Assembly: GCF_000346465.2 (NCBI RefSeq)
Contig: NC_034012.1
Coordinates: 3,485,488 to 3,549,487, forward strand
Length of the DNA: 64,000 nucleotides
Origin: Prunus persica
Taxonomy: Eukaryota > Streptophyta > Magnoliopsida > Rosales > Rosaceae
Reading direction: 5' to 3'
A model generated the notes under the pieces. It saw only the letters and a program-made list of their open reading frames with translations. It searched no databases and was not told the origin of the DNA. Position numbers and translations under genes: made by a program. Shown here piece after piece: positions 37,928-49,506 of this stretch (the stretch's first letter is position 1; every line of letters starts with the position of its first letter).

Positions 37928-38356
37928 ATGGCTCTGGCTGTGGTCGACTACGAGTTCCAAGAATCGGAGGTCATCTTCTCCGACAATCACGAATTCGAAA
38001 GCTGCTGGGATTTCCGGCCTCATCTTCACCACCACAGCAAGTCCAATTTCACCAAGAAGAAGAAGGCAATGGGGAATAATATTAGTAATGATAATAGCAA
38101 GTCGGTGCCGGTGAAAATCCCAAACAACGCGTTCGACCGGTTCGGCAGCGCCGACGACGAAAGCGAAGGCGATAATTACAGGGAGGAGGAATGGGACGAG
38201 GGAGAAATGGTGCCGCCGCATGTGATAGTACGGCGTCGTATTGCGGGGAAGATGGAGTTCTCGGTGTGCACGGGGAACGGGCGGACGCTTAAAGGAAGGG
38301 ATTTGAGTCAAGTCCGGAATTCGATTCTCAGAATGACCGGCTTCTTGGAAGCTTAA
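37928..38356 (+). CDS. S40 / DUF584 senescence-regulator family protein
   Basis: Intronless frame of 142 residues. The C-terminal block (MVPPHVIVRRRIAGKMEFSV, then GNGRTLKGRDLSQVRNSIL) is the hallmark of the plant S40 (DUF584) family, small proteins reported to be nuclear and linked to leaf senescence and stress. The N-terminal part has the family's short conserved start with acidic and aromatic residues, a His-run, a Lys-rich stretch (FTKKKKAM) that could be a nuclear signal, and an acidic centre. Length is normal for the family. The in-frame ATG at 37928 (MALAVVDYEF) is chosen over the upstream non-conserved extension. Molecular function is unknown. Confidence 0.92.
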   Translation: MALAVVDYEFQESEVIFSDNHEFESCWDFRPHLHHHSKSNFTKKKKAMGNNISNDNSKSVPVKIPNNAFDRFGSADDESEGDNYREEEWDEGEMVPPHVIVRRRIAGKMEFSVCTGNGRTLKGRDLSQVRNSILRMTGFLEA

Positions 38357-38938
38357 TAAATTAATTAATTAAATTGTAATTTCGAATTAGAAATATTCGT
38401 TTCTTTAATTATTTTTCATTAGATGAGAAAAATAGGGGGGGAAAGCAAATTACAAAGGTTCTCCCCTGTCAAATGTCAGTTACTGTGAATTTGTTGGGTT
38501 CTTTTTTAAATTTAAAAGTTCATTGTTGATTCGGAAAAGCAATTGAAAATTCTTGTGGAGCTTCAATATTTTGATTTTAAATTTATTGCCGGCAGCTTAA
38601 GGTTTTTGTTAGCTAACAGCAGCCTGACATTGCAAGTTGGGCAGGAAGTGTTGTGGGTTTTGTTCATGTATGGAGATATGGTGGTGTGCAGAAGGGTGAG
38701 TAGTGCACCGCCCCTTCTACACTCTATCTGTCCGAGTGTGGAGGTTTGTCTGGTATTGGCAGACCTCAACATCACCAGCCTGGTTCCGGTGAGAATTTAA
38801 GAGAGAGAGACAGACAGGTATTTGGTAGCGGTCATGAAAATATATGTTGTCACTTTTGTTTCTTTCGCAGTGTATTTATTATTATTTTTTGATATAAGCG
38901 ATAATGAAGGAGGAAAGATTTGAACACAAGATCTTTAC

Positions 38939-39273
38939 CCTCTGTTTGGATAAAGGAATTGAAAATTACATAGAATTCTAAAATGACATAATTTAGATTT
39001 CAAACATTTCAATTTCTAGCAATGGAATATTTCAGTGTTTGGATTTATATTTGTTGAATTTTGTAAATGGCACTATAAAAATTGTAAAATGACACATATT
39101 TTGGTGGAAATTAAACTTGGGAATTTGATGCCCAATTTTTACGATTTTTTTCCGCACATCATTTAATAAATTGTGTGCTAAAATCGCCAAACAAGGGAAT
39201 TGTTAATTTTTCCTTTTAAATTCCATACTTTTAACTAAATTCCGAGTTATTTTTCCTCATCCAAATAGAGGAT
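38939..39273. mobile_element. MITE-like element with CCTCTGTTTGGAT ends
   Basis: The left end CCTCTGTTTGGATAA and the right end, read in complement, CCTCTATTTGGATGA form imperfect terminal inverted repeats around about 335 bases of AT-rich non-coding DNA. Such CTNTTTGGAT-type ends are common in plant MITEs. No clear target duplication is visible, so the call is moderate. Confidence 0.5.
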
Positions 39274-39284
39274 TAACTATTTGA

Positions 39285-39381
39285 GTTTTTTTGTTTTTTT
39301 TTTTTGTTTTTTTTGTGAATAGGATTCAAACACGCTAAGTGTAGACGAACTGATATTAACCAATTGAGCTACATAATTTGT
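39285..39381 (-). mobile_element. SINE-like relic
   Basis: On the minus strand an A-box-like TGTAGCTCAATTGG (about 39360-39372) precedes a B-box-like GTTTGAATCC (about 39324-39333) and then an A-rich tail (the T-rich run at 39285-39314 of the plus strand). No flanking duplications were found; it abuts the end of the MITE-like element. Confidence 0.45.
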
Positions 39382-40411
39382 TTGAAAACATGGAAAGAGT
39401 TAAACAATAGGGTAGAGAGGGGGATTGACTTATTCAGATCCTCCCATAATTCGTTTCCCACAATTGACTAATCAAAATATTATAAATAAAAACAGAATAC
39501 AAAGTGTAAAGTCAGTCTTCTCATCCTTGCAATGAAAATAACCTCATTACATACATGAACACATGTGTGATCTAGTCACTTAATTGAATAAAAGGAGAGA
39601 AATTTTTGTTCCGTACCGTTTTTTTCAAACCAATAATTTATATATATATATTTTTTTTTTTTTACGTACCTTGCATTGTTTATGACAACAAGCATAGTCA
39701 ATTGTGTTCTAATTAAAAAAAAAAAAATGTAAAACCAAAGAACGTGTGAACCTAAAATTACATAATTGAAAACTCTTTGCCATGTTGTTGTTTTTAATTA
39801 CCCTATTTATTTGACTATATAACATATGATCAGATTAATTAGCGTGACAGAAATAAAAGTATGAAACTTATTCCCAGAATTGGATTGATTCAAACCCTTT
39901 CGTATTGTTCTCATGCATAGTTGGTGGTTGTGATGATGAGCATGTGAGTCTAACTTTTAAGAATGAGGAGCAAGGGGGTCCCTCCCCATGGCCTCATCCA
40001 CTTCTCCAAAACTCAATATCTTATCAAGCACAAAAGTAGAGCAGCCCCCACCATGGCCATGAAAGCTCTGTGCTCAGCCGATCTTGTTCCCTACCCATAC
40101 GACCCTGCAGTCCATGTGTTTCAACGATCGGCCCCCAATATTATTACATTATTATTGTTCATTATTATTATTCAAATCAATACCTCATGTTCAATAATAC
40201 ATAGTAATCACCTATGTCTTTATTTGATTGGAGAAGATGTCAAGCTAAACGCACATAGATGTGAGAACGATGTATTGATTGTGATCAGTTTGATATCCAA
40301 AAACCATTAAATTAACAATATGACATGACATGTTTCGATGACTAAAATTGAAAAAAGAAAACAAAATCAAACGGTTTCTTTATTTGACACAAAAGGAAAT
40401 TGCAAAGAAAG

Positions 40412-40573
40412 TCATTTAGAAATCTCAAGAGATTTATTAGCAAACAACATCTTACGAGCTATCAAATGAGGAACATGATTGAACCAAACACAAATATTTG
40501 GAAGTTGATGTCCATGATTTGCAATAGCATCTGCCACCATATTACATTCACGAAAAATATGCCTGATATGGTA
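40412..40573 (-). mobile_element. LINE relic: C-terminal end of an RNase H domain
   Basis: The minus strand translates without stop to YHIRHIFRECNMVADAIA followed by about 35 more residues and a stop. The HIxRExNxVADALA motif is the conserved C-terminal part of the RNase H domain of plant non-LTR retrotransposons. Only this end is left; no reverse transcriptase is seen in the neighbourhood. Confidence 0.68.
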
Positions 40574-42530
40574 AATAAACCTAAACGTTTAGCCCATATC
40601 ATATTTGAAGGGGAAAAAAGCTTCAACTTCTAACACAAAAATAACTCCCAATGTAATGGTACCTACAATTTTCATATGACCCAAGATTATTTCGAAAAGA
40701 AAAAATGATTACTCGATAGTATTATCTATTGATCTCAATTAATTAAAGAAAAGGTTGTACTAGTAATTCGAATCCGACTAAAAATATTGGTACCAAAAAG
40801 AAGAAACCAAATAAAAAACAAGAGGCATGACACCGAGGCCACGTGTGCATCAGAACATCAGAGACACATGGATGGTTGAGATCAACATGTCAGAAGAAAC
40901 CTGACAATGTCAGCTCATGAACCAATGACGCGGATCACATCAGAGCCTCAGATTCTTAAAATCATAACCAAATCAGATCTCACAGTGGCTGTCGGGGCTT
41001 GCTTTCCCAAGGAAACTAAATGTTAATAATGGTGCTTGAGTTCGTTAACGTGTAGGTTTTGTTCCTTAGCATCGTGGTTTCCAGACTTCAAAAACCGACA
41101 AATTATAAAAGAGTCCAGAAAAAGGGATTTATTATGGAATTAAAAATGGCATGGGATGGGAAGCAGAGAAGTTAAGCAAATTCTGCGGATGCTCTCTTTT
41201 AAATAATAATAAAATTCTTGATGACTTTAACACTTGAGCAAATCCAAGTATTAATTAAAGAAAGTGTTTGGATAAATTGAACAAAATGAGTGGTTGTTGT
41301 TGGGATGCAAATGGTTCGTTTATCTTCTAAAAAGTTGTCAAACTTAGTTAGGTAGGAACTCTACTTAAAATTAAAATAGATACCAAGTTAATCTATGGGG
41401 CACGTTCGAGTCAACATATATTAGATGGTATATAAGCAATATTTTATGAGACTTGAAAGCTATACGTAACAGAAGTTGTTTTCGTGTATTTGTCCAAATG
41501 GAAGAACAAAGGTGCTAAATGCTAATATAGTAGCAAAGCCGACATTAATTGACCATACTGGTATTTTCTTTAATATGCTTTAGTTCAAACACATTCATAT
41601 GATCTTTGCCCTAAAAATCCAGTTAGATTATTCTTACTTTTTTAAGACAACTATGAATATGTGCAAATCATAAATAAACATGTATTAAGTAAATTCGAAT
41701 GTTTTAAACATGCTTGAAGAAGGTTTGAATTGTGGACGCGTAAGTCTAAATTTACAACTCTATAGGCTCTATGACAATGACTTGCAATTTTCCTTTTACA
41801 AAAAGAAATCTTGCATTCCATTTCCATTAATGGCATGAATGAAACTTGAAAGAGTGGAAGAGAAAAGCACAAACCCAACATGCAGATATATATAATCAGA
41901 TTGAGTGCCTTTAATCATTTGGATATGGTGCTTTTTCAAGTGTACAAGAATGCTTAATCTGCCTGCCTTATCCTTGGTAATAGGGTTCTTGTTGCTATCA
42001 GCTAAAAGAAGAAAGTATAAATGTGGTAATGGTCACTTACATTGAGATGAAGAAGAAAGTGACAATATACATACACTCTACAGAGAGGATTACATGTGGT
42101 CAAGAGTTAAATTTCCCCAAGGTTTGCGCTACTCGTTACACCTAGAGAGAACTAAAGAAGGGTGCATTTTTGCTCACCACCTTAACCCTAGGTGTACCCT
42201 CACCACCCCTTTCAAAAGTTGACACATGTCCATGGGTTTAACTATAGTTAATTCTTTATTTTTTATTTATTTGATAACATTATTATGAGAGAGAAACAAT
42301 ACTTCAATAAGATTTTTCCTTATTTACCCTTATTAACCTAGCAAACTTTCCACTTTTCTAAATTAATTAACAACTACCCAAATAAATAATTGGCAATTGG
42401 CTTTATATCCCTCGCTTTAATATGAATATCAATTCACAGGCTTCAATACTTTGAAGAATACACCCCGATACTTTGAATCTCAATTGACTTAAGTTAACTC
42501 CTTTATACATGCCCAAAAGTTACACTGCTC

Positions 42531-42630
42531 NNNNNNNNNNNNNNNNNNNNNNNNNNNNNNNNNNNNNNNNNNNNNNNNNNNNNNNNNNNNNNNNNNNNNN
42601 NNNNNNNNNNNNNNNNNNNNNNNNNNNNNN
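42531..42630. other. Assembly gap (100 N)
   Basis: Exactly 100 N, the usual placeholder for a gap of unknown size. It falls directly at the inner end of the left TIR of the Mutator-like element. Confidence 0.99.
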
Positions 42631-42737
42631 ATTTTAACATTGCAAGTTCTGGACTAATTAATTCTGGTTTTATTATTCTGAATAAAGCTTACTCCATAGG
42701 AGCAAAATATATTGGAGTTGCAGAAATTCCAAAAACG

Positions 42738-42884
42738 ATGAAGGAACCAAGCTCTGCAATAATACCCTTCATTGTCTCATTCCTCTTGCTTTGCAGTGCG
42801 GTTCATTTTATCATTCCTTTATGTGCTAGTCTTGATCCACCGGTAAAGACGATACCAACATCATGGACTAAAAAAATTAAATAA
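42738..42884 (+). other. 48-codon frame inside the MULE, signal-peptide-like
   Basis: A complete ATG-to-TAA frame starts MKEPSSAIIPFIVSFLLLCS, a plausible secretion signal, and ends in a short Pro/Lys-rich tail. It occupies half of the sequenced internal region. It may be a captured gene fragment (Pack-MULE style) or chance. Too short to prove coding. Confidence 0.3.
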
Positions 42885-43414
42885 TGCAGAGCAATCACCA
42901 AAGTATAAAAAAATAATCAAGCAATTGAAGAGCAGTGTAACTTTTGGGCATGTATAAAAGGAGTTAACTAAAGTCAATTGAGATTCAAAGTATCTGGGTG
43001 TGTTCTTCAAAGTATTGAAGCCTGTGAATTGATATTCATATTAAAGCAAGGGACATAAAGCGAATTGCCAATTATTTATTTGGGTAGTTACTAATTAATT
43101 TAGAAAAGTGGAAAGTTTGCTAGGTTAATAAAGGTAAATCAGGAAAAATCTTATTGAAGTATTATTTCTCTCTCATAATAATGTTATCAAATAAATAAAA
43201 AATAAAGAATTAACTATAGTTAAACATATAGACATGTGTCAATTTTTGGAAAGGGTGGTGAGGGTACACCTATGGTTAAGGTGGTGAGCAAAAATACACC
43301 CACTAAAGAAAGCAGCAACTCTAGGAAATAATAATAAATAAATAATTGTCCTCCTTTAGGTGGCATGGATTATGACAAATCTTATTGCTAATTACGCAAA
43401 GTAGAACTTTAAGG

Positions 43415-43582
43415 GAGATTCTCCAATAAGTATTTTATGTTATGGATGGATTACATACTTCTAATCTTAGTTATTGGATTGCATTCATTAAACATATGGA
43501 TAGTCTCATAGATGCAATCCAACAATTGAGATTAGAAGTATGTAACTAATTCTTAACTTAAATACTTATTGGAGAATATCTC
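43415..43582. mobile_element. Small foldback element (MITE) beside the MULE
   Basis: An inverted repeat of about 168 bases. Arms contain GAGATTCTCCAATAAGTATT and ATTACATACTTCTAATCT, with the complement at 43514-43582; arms are about 70 bases with some mismatches and a short centre. Entire element is arms plus loop, as in stowaway-like foldbacks. Target duplication not evident. Confidence 0.72.
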
Positions 43583-44160
43583 ATAAGTAATACACACGTG
43601 TGATCTTTTTTAGTAGAAATCAGTAAAAAAAAAAGATGCATCTCTACACATTTTGTTTGTATAAACTCGGTTGGGGGTGTTTTTGTTCTTTTTTGTTTAA
43701 AAATAGATGCTTAGTTCGAAGCAAAAAAAAAAACACACCGTAAGATTATACAAAGTATAGTACAAAACTGTCGATCTTTAACTCAAACGTGAATATCAGT
43801 AAACAAAAGCGTCATCAAGCAGCTTCTCACTCTGGACGCAATGATGCTGCAATCGGAGAGAGCTTTGTATAAATGACAATGCAAGAACAAAAACAAACAA
43901 TGATATTTAAACTTACGGAGGTCACGCTGCTGATGGCAGATCAAGCAAGGGCCTCAAGAAGTCGAAAATGAGTGTTTGAAGAATCTGCCATGATTAAAAG
44001 GAAGTTAATAAAAAACTACCAAAGAACAAAAATGGCAGATAAGCAAACACAAAATCAAGTTGAAGTTGCCCACACACCAGTCATTAGGGAAGAATTGGCT
44101 TCAGAGCAATTGATGCAAGTAAAAAACTGGTTGCTAATTGCTCATCCACACAGTGTTGCT
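43583..44160. other. Region downstream of EXO1
   Basis: Between the foldback element and the EXO1 stop. It probably includes the EXO1 3' untranslated region; no further feature seen. Confidence 0.5.
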
Positions 44161-47100
44161 TTAAACTGGTCTAAAACAGCGTTTGCGAGGTGCTGTGGAA
44201 GTCTTCCGGGTATTTGGTACGTATTCAAATTGGCTAAAGTCAACAGCAACAGTTGACCTGCAATAAATAAAGATCAAGTCATTCATGGTGATAATGTAGC
44301 AGTAGGAGAAGGCAATATAAGCTTTGAAAATCTTACCTATTGGTACCAGTGTTTTGGACATCTTTCAGAGGAGCACGAAGACCACTTGCTCGAGAACCAG
44401 ACGACGAATATCTAAACGATGATATTACTGAAACAAATTTTTCCATCGACTTCTCTGCTATGTCAGAATACCGGCCTAAATGGGAAATGTTGGATCCAAA
44501 TTTCCCTTCTTCAGTTTTTGTGCCTGTAAATGTTTCGTTTAGGCTAGATGCACAATTACCTAAATGGAAGTAACAAAAACATAATATCAATATCCTTAAT
44601 CAATGATATAGGTCAGTTTCATTGACCTCTTAATTTAAACTGATGAGGCAACAAATATTAGCTCATATGAACAAATTCATAGGTCAATAAAAAACTGATT
44701 TATCAAAATAACCTAAATGAAAGAAACAATACAAAACAAAAATCAATATCCTTGATCAATGAACACATTCATAGGTCAATAAAATAAAATAGATTTATCA
44801 AAATAGAAAGCTCAGTTTTTCTAAGTTTTGACTAGCACTTACCATCATCGGGAAGGCATGCACTGATACACAATTGCTTGGGTTTCACATTTTCCTGAAG
44901 TAGTTAAGACAACGATTTTATAAGAAAAACAATCAAAAACACAAACACTTTGAGCATAAAATCAAAAGAGAGAAAAACACATACCACTTCAACGCTGTCA
45001 CCTGGAGGGGTCTTCCTTTTCATAACTTTGCCATTGAAATAGCTATTTTCGAAATGAGCACTCTCTGGAACAGCATTCTTGTCCATATCAATAGCAATAC
45101 CATCCTCTAGCAAGCGTTTCTCTTGTTTATCTTCCTGGTCATTTTCATTGATTGACTTGTCCTTAAAATAAGAACTTCTCACAATGACCTTTCTGTTTTC
45201 CGTTCTTGTCTTACTGCCCTCAACTGTGTCTGGGGCATTCTTGCATTCACGCTCCTTATGCAGTGTTAGACAAGGTTTATGAATTGAATGTCTGGGTTGT
45301 TGCAACAATGTATTTTCTGGACTTCTTCTCATGCCTACCATGTCTTTCAATGTCAGGAACATAAAATTCAAGTGAGTTGTAAGTACTAGTGGTGAGTGGA
45401 AAATTATAACTGGACCCATGAAGTAATCTAGGGGAAACTATATCCTTACCGTGAGTTTGAGCTGCTTCTAATACATCACGGACATCAGTGTCAAAGCCAT
45501 CTTCTACCTAGTCAAGACAAGGATAATTTATTACATCACAGAACTGGGTAAAGGCAGCTGATTAATAAGTGGTGTTTGATTGAAAATTATCATATTCACC
45601 CATTTAAGAAACTCACTGAATCACTGGGAAGCACATTGCCCATGTTTTCAGAGTTAAGGGATGACTCTGAGCAGCTTGCTTTACAAGAAGGATCATCCAA
45701 GGAGACATTTTCATCAGGACTGAGAGAAGAATCATCAAATGCACTTGGAGATTCAGGTGACATCCGCGGGGCTCTGAATTTTCTCTTTGCTTCAAGAGAG
45801 GCAAAGCCTGTTGGTTGTTAAAGAAAAATTACAGAACTCGAACCCAAACACAATAACAGCTACAAAAAACGCAACACTACAACCATATGTAAGAAACTGT
45901 TGGTGCTTTCTAGAACTGCATTCTAATTATCTTAGCTATTCTACTATATCTATCTAACTATTGCTTTTGAATTTATACAAACCCATCATAAACACCTTAA
46001 ACATACATATATGAGCAGTACATAGTGCAAAGGACAACAGAAAGTTTGCCTAATATGCTGCAAAAAAAAGGAAAAAAGAAAAGAAACACAAAAAGAAAAA
46101 GTTGCAAGAAAATACTTAGAAATAAGGGTTTCAAAGGATACAAAAGTATTTAGTCAGGAGATTATTCTGCACAGGCAAATCTAGCTTTTTCTTTATCCTT
46201 CCAAGATTGACATTTTTAGGGTGAGAAATTCTGCCAGCAGTAATGTTCTCTTCCTGTTGATGCAAAGAATAAAAAAATAGGTTTAATCACAAACACTCTT
46301 TCTGATAAAAATAGAACAAAATAGATTTGCAAAAAACTCAATTGAAAGAAGAGTTCTATGCAAAACTTATTCGATTTGACTTCATCATGTTGTATCGTAC
46401 TAAACATTACAGATCAGAATAACCAAAAACATATGCCTCAAATCTTATGCAAAGAAGAAAACTCAATCAGGGAAAAGAAACCTTTTAGAAATTGCATAGA
46501 CGATACCTGGAATGGCATTTTGGTAAATGGATCAATATCACCTTCTGCTATACCTTTAGCTATATGTTGTGGTATCGATGTATCTCAGATTAAGGTATAT
46601 AATGTTAAGCATTGAAATTAATTGAATGGAAGTAATGACTCAGTCCAAAAAAAAAGGTAATGAAATGATTAACTTAAATGAAAAATACAAAGGATATGGT
46701 CCTAAGAAGTCCAAATCATCCCCAACATCATCAGATATATCAGACAAAGATACAATATCTTGAGAAGCAACATCATAAACGCGTTGATGCTGGAAGGTCA
46801 ATATTGCTTTCTTGAATGATTCTTCATAAAGGGAAGGAACTGATACAGTGCTGTACTTTAGGTGCTTAATTACCTGAATTGGACAGCCACCGGTCACTTT
46901 ATAACAGAGTTATTCAAAATGTTCAAACCAAAAAAGTAAATTAAAATAGAAGGATAATTTCTAAGCAATCAAATAATGTCATTCCAAAAATGTATACAGT
47001 TACTAGCGTGCATGAATGATAAACTTCACCTTGTCATAACTTGTGAACTTTTTAATGAGTGCATGAGCCCTTTTCAGGCCCATTCCAGGTAATGACGGCA

Positions 47101-49506
47101 AATAGTCACAACCACTCAGAATACACATCTCCAGAAGCATCTGTTTTGTGAATCCTGCAAAACTCAAGTCCTTGTTCCGATGCAGCATGGAATACTGAAA
47201 CTCAACTCCTTGCCCAAATTTGTCCATTTTAAAGATAATCTGGAATAAAGAAAGGATTTATAGTATCACCCAAATAGTAAGTTTCTAATGGTAAAGAAAA
47301 AAAGGTGGTCTGTGCTATACAGATAACTCACTCTGGGACATCCAAATGGTATAAGATCTGAGTCCTCAGTGATAACGGCTTCTACCTGCTTGCTGACAGC
47401 CAAGAAAGTCATTTGAGCATCTGCCTCATAAGGAGCCACAACATAACATACATTCTCCTGCTTTAACACCTTCAAGGAGCAACATTGTCAACAAAAGAGG
47501 CGATTAAATTCAATATCGCAAAGAAGAAAAACAAACCTTTTTGAATATCTGATACTTTAAAGAGCTAGTGTTTCCTTATTTGAAAAACTAATCTTTTATA
47601 ACCCAAAATTGCCTGTTTTTTACCTGGATTAGCTCATGTGCAATTGAAGGTGAAATGTCAACAGCTTTTTGGTAGCACTCATAAGCAGCAGCTGAGTTTC
47701 CATTAGACTCATGCTCAATGGCACGTGCAAGATTTTCCTTTCGCACCCTGCATTAGAAGAATACAAAGCAGTTCCTAGTTGAGTTATCCATGAATCACAC
47801 TAACCACTAAAAGGTGAACACCAGTCCCTTATGTGTTGGATCTATTAAACTGATAATGATACAAGAGAAGGATCAGTAGCTCCACCTCATATTGCAGAGA
47901 CAAACCAATCACACGTTAAAGATAGGAAGCTTTCCAAATGTAGTAGAAATGACATAGACAGGGAAATTTTTTGCTGAAACGGTTGAGCTGAGAGATGTAA
48001 TGCCATACACAGGGGCAAAGAAAGGATGACTATTAAGAAGTTGAGTTGAACATATCAGCCCATATAATCCCTTGGCTACATATACACAAACCTATGCACT
48101 AATTGTTTATCTCTAAGCATGCACAAACACGAGAATTTAAAAGTTTCTCTAGGATTTAGACAACGTCCTAAATAATTGATCAAGATATAAAGCTAAAAGT
48201 AGATATCTGAAACTAGTGAAAAAATAAATGGCATAAAGGATTCATACAACCTACTCCAAAGTAGCTGAAGTGACTATGATCACTTAAGTAAAGACCAAAT
48301 AAGATATGGATTACTTCATATTGATCCCTTGGCTTCATTAATTTGTTGAATAATTTGACTTCATATTGATCACTTAACTTAAGAGACCAAATAAGATATG
48401 GATTACAAGTGGAATTAAAATAAAATGAGATACCAGCGTACCTTCCACGCTTGTTCTCTTGTTCAAGCTTCATTGGTAAAAGACCACCATCAAATACAAG
48501 AACGGGTTTAACACCATAATGCCGCAGCAGGTTTACTCTATGCATGCAATAGTCAATGTGCCTAAAATGGGAATGAAATGCACAGGAATCACATATAACA
48601 AATAGTACTACAATCTACTCGTGACTACATAATCAATTGCACTAAACTTAAAGACGCTTTGTCATAATAAATTATTGCATCTTTGAATCCTAATTTTGTA
48701 ATTTTACTTTGGAATCATAAAAACACAGAACATAAAGAAATGCAAGTAGCTTCTTGTCAGTGAACATCGTACGAGGGAAATATCTTTAATTCTTGGTGGA
48801 ATATACTGTTCAATACGTAGTGGTTTAACAAGGTTAGTGCTTTTCTTTTGTCAAACTGACCTTTCCTTAGAAGCTAGCTGGAAAATGCGGGTTCTCCCCA
48901 CATCTAAGTACATTTTCAGTTTACCACAAAAAAAAATTACTGAAAAGTATGACAGTGGGTTTCTAAAAATAACTATAATGCACATAATTTGAAAGCAAAA
49001 AAGAAAAATGGTTCATCTTTACAAACCCATTTTGAGGTCACTGGCAAATTCTGGTTCTTTTAAGTTTAATTCCTCAAATTGGTGAAATATAAATAAAAAT
49101 CATTTTTTTAGAACCAGTGAAAACTCAACTAGAAGACCCATCATGATTCATGGAAAATGCATCAGGATGATTGAACCAAGACAACTCAACATCAAATTTG
49201 CATCAAAATGGTCAAAGCAATAAGGACCCATCATCCCATTTCCATAAAATTATCGAAATTTTCAGCTACTCTATGTCACAGATGATCAACAAACAAAAAC
49301 CCATCATCCCAATTCGACTAATTCCGTTATAAAAAAAAAAGAGACCTGGAGGTGGGTACTCCTTTGCATAGCTCTTTGCTGCAGGACAAGGCACCTTTGT
49401 GAAGCCAAGAATAGGTATCAACCGCCACGCAAGAGCCCTCTAAGTCCTTGATGTGGATGGGCACCATTATCGATTTCAATAGCGGCAATAGCCCTTGTAT
49501 GCCCAT
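44161..49506 (-). CDS. EXO1: Exonuclease 1 (Rad2/XPG-family 5'-3' exonuclease)
   Basis: Nuclear 5'-3' DNA exonuclease and flap endonuclease of mismatch repair and double-strand-break resection. Fourteen exons on the minus strand: 49506-49346, 48561-48442, 47747-47624, 47469-47332, 47239-47030, 46873-46698, 46579-46507, 46253-46142, 45807-45617, 45507-45450, 45343-44985, 44894-44843, 44559-44337 and 44257-44161; 697 residues, near the roughly 735 of Arabidopsis EXO1. The N-terminal XPG domain starts MGIQGLLPLLKS, then VDTYSWLHKGA and VLVFDGG. The internal XPG domain has YEADAQ, EDSDLIPFG and CDYLPSLPGMG, with the metal-binding acidic residues present, followed by the helix-hairpin-helix region. 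The C-terminal half is weakly conserved and ends RKTSTAPRKRCFRPV, basic like a nuclear signal. Start chosen at MGIQ because the mature N-terminus threads into the active site; an ATG five codons upstream exists. Introns 6 and 8 carry U12-type signals. Confidence 0.95.
45808..46141 (-). other. U12-type GT-AG intron (EXO1 intron 8)
   Basis: The intron begins GTATCCTTTG (U12 donor consensus) and has TTCTTTAAC, close to the U12 branch-site consensus, about 11 bases before the CAG acceptor. The join gives KYFCFASLEAKRKFRAPRM, matching the family. Confidence 0.88.
46580..46697 (-). other. U12-type AT-AC intron (EXO1 intron 6)
   Basis: On the gene strand the intron starts ATATCCTTTG, the U12 donor consensus, and ends TAC. 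A branch-site-like ACCTTAAT lies about 12 bases from the 3' end. No GT-AG pair keeps the frame here, whereas AT-AC joins GGACC to ATCG and restores FLGPSIPQHIAKG, the conserved EXO1 sequence. Confidence 0.88.

Larger units (their letters stand above)
38357..42150. other. Gene-poor, repeat-rich interval
   Basis: After the S40 3' end this stretch contains a MITE-like element (38939-39273), a minus-strand SINE-like relic (39285-39381), a LINE relic (40412-40573) and otherwise AT-rich DNA. Open frames at 38543 and 39963 lack recognisable protein features. No gene is supported. Confidence 0.55.
42151..43310. mobile_element. Mutator-like (MULE) non-autonomous element with long TIRs
   Basis: The element runs from 42160 to 43301. 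It is flanked by a perfect 9-bp target duplication ACTAAAGAA at 42151-42159 and 43302-43310. Terminal inverted repeats of at least 371 bases (42160-42530 and 42930-43301) both start GGGTG(C/T)ATTTTTGCTCACC and are highly similar with scattered substitutions. A 9-bp duplication with TIRs of several hundred bases is the signature of the Mutator superfamily. The left TIR runs into the assembly gap, so its inner limit and true element length are unknown. The 299 sequenced internal bases have no transposase; they contain one small open frame (42738-42884). Confidence 0.9.

Noticed and set aside
38543..38800. 85-codon frame downstream of the S40 gene
   Set aside because: No resemblance to a protein family, lies in or next to the S40 3' region; treated as chance.
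39963..40310. 115-codon frame near a GC-richer patch
   Set aside because: Low-complexity second half, no conserved motif and no splice support; not called.
43972..44256. 94-codon plus-strand frame overlapping the EXO1 end
   Set aside because: Antisense to the EXO1 last exon, which has clear splice and phase support.
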